This document shows positions 8,553 through 14,943 of a stretch of 14,956 nt of DNA, one piece after another. The stretch spans positions 1,731-16,686 of the forward strand of contig JAOZOG010000034.1 of NCBI GenBank assembly GCA_029933395.1, in the 5' to 3' direction. The notes below the pieces were generated by a model. The model was not told where the DNA came from and searched no databases. It worked only from the letters and a program-made list of their open reading frames with translations. The stretch is from Sulfurovaceae bacterium (lineage in GTDB: Bacteria; Campylobacterota; Campylobacteria; Campylobacterales; Sulfurovaceae). Every line of letters begins with the position of its first letter. The stretch's first letter is position 1. Position numbers and translations under genes: made by a program.

Positions 8553-8622
8553 GTAGCGTGGGCATTCCTGCCCACGACGAAAGGTGATCGATTATTTTCG
8601 TGGGCAAGAATGCCCACCCTAC
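8553..8622. repeat. Inverted REP-like doublet (BIME-like) with GTAG heads
   Basis: The left arm (8553-8576) and the reverse complement of the right arm (8599-8622) match at 22 of 24 positions and are separated by 22 bp. Each arm is itself a palindrome: CGTGGGCA-TTCC-TGCCCACG on the left and GTGGGCA-AGAA-TGCCCAC on the right, in each case preceded by a GTAG tetranucleotide in its own orientation. A GTAG/GTGG head plus a GC-rich hairpin, arranged head to head, is the known layout of REP sequences mobilised by RAYT (TnpA-REP, Y1-type) enzymes. No RAYT gene is in the window. In RNA from either strand the two arms would pair into a long hairpin, so it may also affect readthrough or mRNA stability between gpsA and proA. 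Confidence 0.75.
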
Positions 8623-8652
8623 GAACTCCGACGGGGAACTGGTAGTATGCGC

Positions 8653-8664
8653 AGACTGGAGTCT
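8653..8664. repeat. Short hairpin near the gpsA stop
   Basis: AGACT-GG-AGTCT forms a 5-bp inverted repeat with a 2-nt centre. A GTAG tetranucleotide lies just upstream at 8642-8645. It resembles a degraded copy of a GCGCAGACTGGAGTCTGCGC-type palindrome, but only the inner part is intact. It is weak on its own and is listed because it sits beside two stronger palindromes. Confidence 0.35.
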
Positions 8665-8688
8665 CCTGACTCTGACATTAATGGCACC

Positions 8689-9576
8689 CTACCCCAACAA
8701 ATCCCGGACACTCTCCCTCGGATCTTTTCCTTTTTCGATCATCTTGAATACCTCATCGGCAATAGGAAGATAGAGCTCCTCTTTCTCGGCGATATGGTGC
8801 AGAGCACGTGCAGTCGGAACACCCTCAGCCACCTCTCCAAGTGCTTCGAGTATCGTCTCCAGGCTTTTGCCTTCTGCCAGCCCCAGTCCCACACGGTAGT
8901 TTCTCGAGAGCTTCGAGCTGGCTGTCAGAAAGAGGTCTCCCGCACCACCCAGCGACAAAAAGGTCTCAGCTCTGGCACCGAAATGCTCACCAAAACGTGC
9001 CATCTCGACCAATCCTCTCGAGATCAGAGCGGCCCTTGCATTGTTACCCAGTGACAGTCCGTCAGAGACTCCGCCTGCGATCGCGATGACATTTTTGTAG
9101 GCACCCGATACCTCGGCGCCTACCACATCATCATCCACATATCCTTTGATATAGTGCGGCAATGCTCTGGCGAACTGCTCCGCCAAATCCAGATTGACCG
9201 AACTGATCATTAGTGCGGTAGGAAGAGACTGCTGCACCTCGGCAGCGAACGATGGGCCGGAGATGTAGGCCAGCCTCTCATCGGGGAGATGCATTCCGTA
9301 GAGTTCATTGAGGAAGGCACCGGTCTTTGTCTCGATCCCTTTTGCTGCGACGACGATTTTCTGGCCCCTGTCTTGAAACTTCTCGTTCAACCAACTCCTC
9401 ACAACCTGGGCAGGGAGCGCCATCACCAGATACTCTCTCTCCAGTGCCTTATCGAGTGACACAAAATTCTCGATCTCTCTGGGTGTACGCGAATAGATGA
9501 CGCAGTCGTTCTTCTCGGAATAGGCATGATAGAGTGCCTGTCCCCACTTTCCCGCTCCTATGATGGCCATACGCAT
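8689..9576 (-). CDS. gpsA: Glycerol-3-phosphate dehydrogenase [NAD(P)+]
   Basis: Cytoplasmic enzyme that reduces dihydroxyacetone phosphate to sn-glycerol-3-phosphate, the backbone for phospholipids. At 295 aa it is typical for Campylobacterota and shorter than E. coli (339). Motifs: Rossmann GAGKWG (7-12), AAKGIE (77-82), SGPSFAAEV (106-114), catalytic Lys161 in SGAYKNVIAIAGG, GNNARAALISRG (177-188) and GGAGDLFLT (210-218). The start is ambiguous between ATG 9576 and ATG 9570: AGGAGG lies 4 nt before the first and 10 nt before the second. The first is kept because MRMAIIGAG aligns with the common MRIAVIGAG opening. The gene overlaps the RCK gene upstream by 19 nt and is the last of the seven-gene run starting at atpB. 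Confidence 0.96.
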   Translation of the reverse strand: MRMAIIGAGKWGQALYHAYSEKNDCVIYSRTPREIENFVSLDKALEREYLVMALPAQVVRSWLNEKFQDRGQKIVVAAKGIETKTGAFLNELYGMHLPDERLAYISGPSFAAEVQQSLPTALMISSVNLDLAEQFARALPHYIKGYVDDDVVGAEVSGAYKNVIAIAGGVSDGLSLGNNARAALISRGLVEMARFGEHFGARAETFLSLGGAGDLFLTASSKLSRNYRVGLGLAEGKSLETILEALGEVAEGVPTARALHHIAEKEELYLPIADEVFKMIEKGKDPRESVRDLLG

Positions 9577-10277
9577 GTTGCCTCCTCACTGTTTTTGATC
9601 ATCTCTTCAAAATGGTCCAGATCCTCATCCATCCCAAGACAGACGATACGATCCCCACTGTCGAGCTTGTGACTCTCCCCACTGGTAATAAAAATAAAAT
9701 GCTCCCCCTTCTCGAGGTCCACCAGGCCCAGCAGCAGCACGCCACAGGCATGGAAGTTGACATCATCCACCATCATGCCGTCCAGAAACGAATCTTCCGG
9801 TATGATGATCTCTCTGAAGTTGATACCGTTTTCGTCTGACAATATCCTGTCAAGAAAGCGTGTCGAGACTGGCCGCTTTAGAAGGTTGTGGATACGGTTG
9901 GCGCTCACCTCATAGAGATCGATCACCTTATTGGCACCCGCCATCAAAAGCTTCTGGCTGGCATAGATCGATCCTGAAATAGCCAAAATATGGCATTCCG
10001 GAAAAAGTGGACGCAGAGAGAGTGTCAGAAAAACATTGAGATGCTCATCATCCATCATACAGATCATTCGGTCTTCCGGTGCAGCGATCAGGGCTTCGAG
10101 GTGCTCATCTTTGGTGACATCGAAATACATCACATCGGTATAACCATCCTCTTTGGCCTGATTGTAATTGCTCTCATCCGATTCGATAATCGTCAATCTG
10201 AACCCGTCATGGAGCAGATTGTATGCAATGCTTCTGGCATGTCTCCCGTAACCGAATAGAAAAACTTTTTTTGTCAT
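9558..10277 (-). CDS. Stand-alone RCK (TrkA-N/TrkA-C) regulatory protein
   Basis: Soluble 239-aa protein with one complete RCK unit and no membrane segment. The N-terminal Rossmann half carries FGYGRHARS (8-16) as the dinucleotide-binding loop and an acidic residue after strand 2 (E32 in TIIES). The C-terminal half (about 152-217) has the TrkA-C pattern, from INFREIIIPEDS to LDSGDRIVCLGM. RCK domains assemble as octameric rings or dimers that gate K+ channels or Trk/Ktr transporters in response to nucleotides, Ca2+ or Na+. Its ATG overlaps the stop of the channel gene upstream in ATGA, so translation is probably coupled. The likeliest role is a separate gating or accessory subunit for that channel, but this is inferred from adjacency. 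A link to a Trk/Ktr transporter elsewhere in the genome is the alternative. Confidence 0.88.
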   Translation of the reverse strand: MTKKVFLFGYGRHARSIAYNLLHDGFRLTIIESDESNYNQAKEDGYTDVMYFDVTKDEHLEALIAAPEDRMICMMDDEHLNVFLTLSLRPLFPECHILAISGSIYASQKLLMAGANKVIDLYEVSANRIHNLLKRPVSTRFLDRILSDENGINFREIIIPEDSFLDGMMVDDVNFHACGVLLLGLVDLEKGEHFIFITSGESHKLDSGDRIVCLGMDEDLDHFEEMIKNSEEATCVWPS

Positions 10278-11827
10278 CTCAGACTCTCATGATAGAATTC
10301 TTTGAAATAGTCCAAACCGATCCGGTACCCCATCAATACCAGTACATCACCACTTTTGAGAACCGTCTCACCGGAAGGATTGAAAAGAAATTCCCTGTCA
10401 TCCGCTTTTTCGATCGCCATCAATAGCAGTCGTAACTGCTTGAAGTTGATATCCTTGAGTTGCTTTCCGACCAATGGATCATCGGGATAGATCCGGATTT
10501 CATCGAAGACAGCTACATCTTTCCCTGTCAGTATGGCATGTGCTGCCTTGTAGAGCTGAGGCCTGGTAATCGCGGTTTGCAACATCTTGTTGGCGACACT
10601 GTTGGGCAAAACGATATGATCCGCACCGGCACGCTTGAACTTCTGGACCATCGAGGGATCACTGGCTCTGGCAATCACCCGGATATGGTGCGAAATACTC
10701 TTGGCATTGAGTGAAATATAGATATTTTCGATGTCACTGTTGAGCAGGCAGAGTATCGTGATACGGGCGTGTTCGATATTGAACTTCATCAGCGTATCAT
10801 GGCGGCTTGCATCTTCTCTGAGCGCGTAGTAGCCATCCTTGATCGCCTGACTATACTTCTCCTTGTCCTTCTCCAGGATCACATACTGGTGATCATCGTC
10901 ATCCCTCTGACGCATAAACATTTTGGTCATCTGCCCGTAGCCACAGATCAGCAGAAACTCTTCACTTTTGTTGATCTGTTCGATAATTCTGCCCTCTTTG
11001 AGCTGAATCAGTTTCTCCGAAAAAGCCGATACGATGACAGAGGTGACGAAGGAGATCATCGCAATACCCGCGACGATCACAATCATCGAAATGGTGCGCC
11101 CCTCGTGTGTCACCGGTGATATGTCGCCGTATCCCACCGTCGTGATCGTGATCAGGGCCCAATAAATTGCATCGAAGAGTGTATTGATCTCCGGATTGAT
11201 ATGCTCTTCAAAAACATAGATGGCGATACCTGCCGTCACGACGACAAACATCAAAAGGAAAAGCAGCGTAATCAGTTCGAAGCGCTTGTTTCGCAAGACC
11301 TCTACAAACTGCGTCAAACTCCTGGTATAGCGAAGCAGCTTGAAAACCCGGAAAAGCACAAAAACCCGCAAAATTCTGATCTCTCTATAGGCTGGAAGGA
11401 TCGCCAGGAAATCAACGATCATCGCCGGTGTCATCATGAAGTTGAATGTCTCTTTGAGACTTTTGGCCACCGGTTTTTTCAGTGAAAAATCGATCTGGAG
11501 AATATGGGCACGCTTGGAGGCTTCGACGATAAGCTTGAATAGGTCAGTATGGACCCACAGACGCAGGAGATACTCGATCAGAAAAACCAGTGAGACCAGA
11601 TAGATATCATAGATATCCATCCACTCAGGTACAGGATTGCGCACCTCGTAAACCAGTATCCCTACAGAACTGATGATAAAAAACATCATCATCAGATCGA
11701 CATATTTTTTATAGGGATTATCCGGATCGTTCAGTATCCCGTCAAAGAATTTCTTGCTCCGCTTGTAGCGTGTCGAACGGTTGAGTCTTTTTGCAGTCTT
11801 CAGTATCCATTCTCTCAACCACTGCAT
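10274..11827 (-). CDS. Voltage-gated-type potassium channel with RCK domain
   Basis: Inner-membrane K+ channel of 517 aa. Segments in order: basic N-terminus (1-41); S1 (about 42-62); S2 (about 72-92) with EYLLRL and acidic E85; a long polar S2-S3 linker (about 93-131); S3 (about 134-147) with D139; S4 carrying R148, R151, R154, R160, K163, R166 and R169 at three-residue spacing with one gap; S5 (about 183-206); pore helix and selectivity filter TTVGYGD (229-235); S6 (about 246-270). A full RCK unit follows: Rossmann loop CGYGQM (295-300), acidic E319, and TrkA-C from about 436 to 501. S4 plus a GYG filter marks a Kv-like, K+-selective tetramer with ligand modulation through RCK. The gene starts 9 nt after gatB and overlaps the following RCK gene by 4 nt (ATGA). 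Voltage sensing is inferred from the charges, and the gating ligand is unknown. Confidence 0.93.
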   Translation of the reverse strand: MQWLREWILKTAKRLNRSTRYKRSKKFFDGILNDPDNPYKKYVDLMMMFFIISSVGILVYEVRNPVPEWMDIYDIYLVSLVFLIEYLLRLWVHTDLFKLIVEASKRAHILQIDFSLKKPVAKSLKETFNFMMTPAMIVDFLAILPAYREIRILRVFVLFRVFKLLRYTRSLTQFVEVLRNKRFELITLLFLLMFVVVTAGIAIYVFEEHINPEINTLFDAIYWALITITTVGYGDISPVTHEGRTISMIVIVAGIAMISFVTSVIVSAFSEKLIQLKEGRIIEQINKSEEFLLICGYGQMTKMFMRQRDDDDHQYVILEKDKEKYSQAIKDGYYALREDASRHDTLMKFNIEHARITILCLLNSDIENIYISLNAKSISHHIRVIARASDPSMVQKFKRAGADHIVLPNSVANKMLQTAITRPQLYKAAHAILTGKDVAVFDEIRIYPDDPLVGKQLKDINFKQLRLLLMAIEKADDREFLFNPSGETVLKSGDVLVLMGYRIGLDYFKEFYHESLR

Positions 11828-11836
11828 AGGCTGGCT

Positions 11837-13273
11837 CTACCCCTGCTTGAGCCGCTCTTTGAGCAGGGCATTGACCTTTCCGGGATTGGCACTTCCTTTG
11901 CTCGCTTTCATCGTCTGCCCGACGAAGAAACCAAAGAGCTTCTCTTTGCCGGCCTTGTACTCCTCCACCTTCTCCGGATTGGCAGCGAGGATTTCATCGA
12001 TGATCGCCAGGATAGCACCGTCATCACTCACCTGCTTCAGACCCAGCTTCTCGATGATGGCATCGATATCACGCTCTGTATGCTCCATCATATGATCCAG
12101 CACCTCTTTGGCGCCTTTGCCTGAAACGGTATCATCCTCTATTTTCGAAATCAGTCTGCCGAGGCTTTCCGCATCGACAGGCGAATCCTGGATCGCAACA
12201 CCCAGCTTATTCAGCCGTCCCAGCAGTTCCGATGTCAGCCAGGTGACAGCGGTTTTGGCTTTGGCACCGTGCGCCAGCATCGATTCGAAATAGTACGCCA
12301 TCTCTTTGTCGGCACAGATCACCAATGCATCGACACGCTTGACTCCCAGCTCTTCCATATAGCGCTTGACCTTCTCATCGGGAAGCTCGGGAATCTTCTT
12401 CGCCTCCTCCATCATCTCATCGGTGACGATGACAGGGCGGAGGTCCGGGTCGGGGAAGTATCGATAGTCGGCACTGTCTTCCTTGCCTCGCATCGACTTG
12501 GTGATGTTTTTTGCCACATCCCAGAGTCGTGTCTCCTGATACACCTCCTGATCGTAGATACCGTCTTCGTAAGCTTCTATCTGGCGCTGCACTTCATATT
12601 CGATCGCTGCCTTGACGAAACGGAAAGAGTTGAGGTTTTTGATCTCGACACGTGTCCCAAACGCCTCCTGGCCTTTGGGGCGGATCGAGACGTTCACATC
12701 ACAGCGGAAGGAGCCCTCTTGCATATTGGCATCGGAGATATCCAGATATCGTACAATCGAATGGAGTTTCTTGAGATAGAGTACCGCCTCTTCGGAACTG
12801 CGCATATCCGGCTCGGAGACGATCTCAAGCAACGGTGTACCGGCACGATTAAGATCGACTTTCGATACATTTCCCTCATGCATATTTTTCCCCGCGTCCG
12901 CCTCCAGGTGTGCACGGGTGATACCGATCGTCTTCTGGCTTCCGTCTTCGAAGTCGATATGGAGATTTCCCTCCCCGACGATAGGAATATCGAACTGTGA
13001 AATCTGATACGCCATAGGGCTGTCCGGATAGAAATAGCTCTTTCGGTTGAAGATCGACCGCTTATTGACGACGGCATCGACAGCGTAGCCGAACATCATC
13101 GCTTTCTTGACGGCTTCGATATTGAGTACGGGCAGTGCACCCGGAAGCGCCAGGCATGTTGGGCAGGTGTTACTGTTCTGATGCTCCGCAAAGCTGGTGG
13201 GGCAGGAGCAGAATATCTTTGTCTTTGTATTGAGCTGCACATGAACTTCCAGGCCGATAACCGTTTCGAACAT
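11837..13273 (-). CDS. gatB: Asp-tRNA(Asn)/Glu-tRNA(Gln) amidotransferase subunit B
   Basis: GatB (478 aa) binds misacylated Glu-tRNA(Gln) or Asp-tRNA(Asn), phosphorylates the acyl group with ATP and uses ammonia channelled from GatA; GatC bridges the two. Motifs: IGLEVHVQL (6-14) at the start of the kinase cradle; a four-Cys zinc site C22-S-C24 and C37-P-T-C40; HLEADAGK (122-129); NRAGTPLLEIVSEPD (142-156); and a C-terminal helical plus YqeY tail domain that recognises tRNA, ending GKVNALLKERLKQG. The frame stays open upstream to 13339, but the ATG at 13273 is chosen because MFETVIGLEVHVQ is the conserved GatB N-terminus, it has AAGG upstream, and a longer start would overlap the preceding gene. 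Its partners are not in the window. It lies 10 nt after the ThiE-like gene and 9 nt before the channel gene. Confidence 0.97.
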   Translation of the reverse strand: MFETVIGLEVHVQLNTKTKIFCSCPTSFAEHQNSNTCPTCLALPGALPVLNIEAVKKAMMFGYAVDAVVNKRSIFNRKSYFYPDSPMAYQISQFDIPIVGEGNLHIDFEDGSQKTIGITRAHLEADAGKNMHEGNVSKVDLNRAGTPLLEIVSEPDMRSSEEAVLYLKKLHSIVRYLDISDANMQEGSFRCDVNVSIRPKGQEAFGTRVEIKNLNSFRFVKAAIEYEVQRQIEAYEDGIYDQEVYQETRLWDVAKNITKSMRGKEDSADYRYFPDPDLRPVIVTDEMMEEAKKIPELPDEKVKRYMEELGVKRVDALVICADKEMAYYFESMLAHGAKAKTAVTWLTSELLGRLNKLGVAIQDSPVDAESLGRLISKIEDDTVSGKGAKEVLDHMMEHTERDIDAIIEKLGLKQVSDDGAILAIIDEILAANPEKVEEYKAGKEKLFGFFVGQTMKASKGSANPGKVNALLKERLKQG

Positions 13274-13283
13274 CAAATAACCT

Positions 13284-13823
13284 TTATTGAAAAAATCTGA
13301 TCGAAGCAAATCCCGATGCACCCGCCTCCCGGCAGGCATCGATCTGCACTTGTGTCAGTATGCCTCCAAGGGCAATGATTGGTAAAGATATTATACCTTT
13401 TAACTCTTTGAGAGCGGCTAAACCAAGGGGCCTGCCCTTGTTTGGGCTGGGAAATATAGGACTGAAAGTGATCATATCGGCACCCAGTTTTTCCGCCTTT
13501 TTTGCCTCATCGATTGAGTGGCAACTGATCACCACAAAAAGTCCCAGCTTTTTCGCACGGCCAATCTCTTCGAATTGCCGGCTCGTTAGATGCACACCAT
13601 CCGCTCCGAGCTTCGATGCGAGTTCAACGTCACTATGCAGGAGTATTTTTTCAAGAGGAAACTGTTTTGCGCTGCCGATAAACTTTGCGGCAAAGTGTGC
13701 ATATCGGGGGTTTTCCTTGTCACGGTAGACGAGCATATCCGCTTTTTGTGCGATACGCTTCAAGTCACTGTCAAGTGTTTCGAAAGAGAGGGTTTTGGGG
13801 TCTGTTATCGCATAGGAGATCAT
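13284..13823 (-). CDS. ThiE/TenI-fold protein, more TenI-like
   Basis: Short (179 aa; usual 200-220) TIM-barrel protein of the thiamine phosphate synthase/TenI superfamily. Visible features: ITD (6-8) at strand 1; YRDKE (33-37); HSDVELA (63-69); GADGVHL (73-79); SCHS (100-103); FSPIFPSPNKG (120-130); and LGGI (152-155) at the phosphate-binding end. ThiE joins the thiazole and pyrimidine halves of thiamine using Mg2+. From memory of the B. subtilis enzyme, Arg59, Lys61 and Lys159 have equivalents here (R34, K36, K129). The Asn-Asp before VELA reads His-Ser, and the Gln-Glu-Asp after GIHIG reads Ser-Arg-Gln, so both metal ligands look lost. TenI, a thiazole tautomerase, needs no metal and keeps a catalytic His in the VHS segment, equivalent to H102. 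A TenI-like role or a diverged family member is therefore more likely than a working ThiE. No other thiamine genes are nearby. Confidence 0.8.
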   Translation of the reverse strand: MISYAITDPKTLSFETLDSDLKRIAQKADMLVYRDKENPRYAHFAAKFIGSAKQFPLEKILLHSDVELASKLGADGVHLTSRQFEEIGRAKKLGLFVVISCHSIDEAKKAEKLGADMITFSPIFPSPNKGRPLGLAALKELKGIISLPIIALGGILTQVQIDACREAGASGFASIRFFQ

Positions 13824-13844
13824 TTTTCTGCTTTGTACAACAGA

Positions 13845-14147
13845 CTATGATCTACCTGCTTCTTCTTTGTCCAAAGCAGTCTGCCGGTTCTGTCTCAACA
13901 GCTCTTCAAGAAGCGATGTCTGCTTTTTCAGCTCTTCAAGCCGCTCCATCCCCACGATCAGATACTCCAGTAATATGACAAAAAAGAGTCCGGGAAGCGC
14001 TCCCAGAAAACTCATCATGACGCTGCTGAAAAAACCGATCTGATAATAGGAAAAGAAGGTATAGAGTGTGCCGATCAGGACAAAAGCCCATGCCACACCC
14101 AGAAGAAAATTGATCAGGATACCCAGAGTGGATCTCTGCAGTCTCAT
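13845..14147 (-). CDS. Small two-helix membrane protein next to atpB
   Basis: Predicted 100-aa inner-membrane protein that I do not recognise by function. Two hydrophobic helices (about 8-32 and 42-64) are joined by a short turn containing YYQIGFFSS and followed by a charged, Leu/Glu-rich tail (about 66-90, LEELKKQTSLLEELLRQNR) likely to form a cytoplasmic coiled coil. The frame is open up to 14222 inside atpB. The ATG at 14147 is chosen because it avoids a 56-nt overlap and begins right before the first helix, although GGAG abuts this ATG with no spacing, so initiation may depend on coupling with atpB (stop 19 nt upstream). From memory, a small integral membrane protein follows atpB in other Campylobacterota too. 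A role as an ATP synthase assembly factor, in the manner of AtpI/AtpZ, is conceivable but unproven. Confidence 0.75.
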   Translation of the reverse strand: MRLQRSTLGILINFLLGVAWAFVLIGTLYTFFSYYQIGFFSSVMMSFLGALPGLFFVILLEYLIVGMERLEELKKQTSLLEELLRQNRQTALDKEEAGRS

Positions 14148-14166
14148 CTCCGGGCCATTTCTTGTT

Positions 14167-14886
14167 TTATACTGCGCCCATTGTATCGACTGCAGGATTC
14201 GGTGCACTCTCGTGCTCCTCATCGATCGCTACGGCACCTGCGAGGTAGACATAGGTCAGGATCATGAAGACGAATGTCTGCAATAATGCAGAGAAGGTCA
14301 GCAGCACATAGCCGGGAAGCGGTGCGATCCAGGGAACCAGCATCAAAAGTACCCAGAGGAAAAGGTCGTCACCCTTGATATTACCAAAGAGTCGGAAAGA
14401 GAGTGAAATGATTCTTGAGATATGGGATACGATCTCGATCGGGAACATCAGAGGAGCCAGAATCTTCACCGGCCCGGCAAAGTGTGCGAAGTAGTGCCCC
14501 GCACCCTGCTTTCTGATTCCCTCATAGTTATAGTAGAAGAAAACCAACAGTGCCAGAGGAAGGGTCACGTTGATACTGGAAGTCGGCGACTCGAAACCGG
14601 GGATGATTCCGATCAGATTGGAGATCAGGACAAAAAGACCGATCGTCGCGACCAGAGGCAGATACTTGCGCGCCATCTCTTCACCGATGACATCTTTCCC
14701 CATTTCAATGACACCGCCAAGATAGGTCTCCAGTACATTCTGCGTTCCACCCGGAACCGCCTGCATACTCTGTGTAGCCTTCTTCGCGAGAAACAATACA
14801 ATCGCCACTACCAGCACCAAATGCCCGATCACCAAGCCATTCCCATGCCCTGTCAATGAACCGATATACGTAAAAACACCTTCCAT
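14167..14886 (-). CDS. atpB: F0F1 ATP synthase subunit a
   Basis: Membrane subunit a of the F0 motor (239 aa), forming the two proton half-channels beside the c-ring in the inner membrane. Hydrophobic helices alternate with short loops throughout. The diagnostic segment SLSFRLFGN (161-169) carries the essential Arg165 (E. coli Arg210), and LLQTFVFMILTYVYL (201-215) carries Gln203 (E. coli Gln252). The ATG at 14886 has GAGAGAGG 8 nt upstream and lies about 30 nt below a TATAAT element. No other ATP synthase subunit is adjacent, matching the separate atpB of Campylobacterota. It is the first gene of the run atpB, small membrane protein, ThiE-like, gatB, channel, RCK protein, gpsA. Confidence 0.97.
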   Translation of the reverse strand: MEGVFTYIGSLTGHGNGLVIGHLVLVVAIVLFLAKKATQSMQAVPGGTQNVLETYLGGVIEMGKDVIGEEMARKYLPLVATIGLFVLISNLIGIIPGFESPTSSINVTLPLALLVFFYYNYEGIRKQGAGHYFAHFAGPVKILAPLMFPIEIVSHISRIISLSFRLFGNIKGDDLFLWVLLMLVPWIAPLPGYVLLTFSALLQTFVFMILTYVYLAGAVAIDEEHESAPNPAVDTMGAV

Positions 14887-14922
14887 TCTACTAACCTCTC
14901 TCTTTAAAATCTATTTGAGCAA

Positions 14923-14930
14923 ATTATAAC
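14923..14930 (-). promoter_or_regulatory. Probable atpB operon promoter (-10 element)
   Basis: The minus strand reads TATAAT at 14928-14923, preceded by an A-rich run (14931-14938 complement) instead of a -35 box. The predicted start near 14916 leaves a leader of about 30 nt containing GAGAGAGG (14902-14895). The same bases on the plus strand read TATAAC (14925-14930), so a divergent promoter could share this site. Confidence 0.6.
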
Positions 14931-14943
14931 TTTTTTTTGCTTA

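Larger units (their letters stand above)
8326..8688. other. Intergenic gap with promoter and a cluster of hairpin repeats
   Basis: This 363-bp gap separates gpsA (upstream, same strand) from proA. It carries the proA leader and -10 element at its proA side, then an AT-rich stretch (about 8401-8499) with only a weak TTTTCA/TGAAAA hairpin at 8459-8474, then three GC-richer palindromic units (8500-8520, 8553-8622, 8653-8664). The open frame crossing it on the minus strand (8404-8607) has no coding character and runs through the palindromes. No hairpin is followed directly by a T-run on the minus strand, so no classical terminator for gpsA is evident. Confidence 0.75.

Noticed and set aside
8404..8607. 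Minus-strand open frame of 67 codons in the gpsA-proA gap
   Set aside because: It runs through the REP palindromes, begins inside one, has no ribosome site and no protein-like pattern.
8500..8664. CRISPR array
   Set aside because: The repeats are inverted palindromes with one short spacer, not regularly spaced direct repeats, and no cas genes are present.
13274..13339. Longer N-terminus for GatB (22 extra codons)
   Set aside because: The conserved GatB start is MFETVIGLEVHVQ; the extension overlaps the ThiE-like gene and is basic junk-like sequence.
14148..14222. 25-codon N-terminal extension of the small membrane protein
   Set aside because: It lies mostly within the atpB 3' end in another frame and does not look like a signal or membrane segment.
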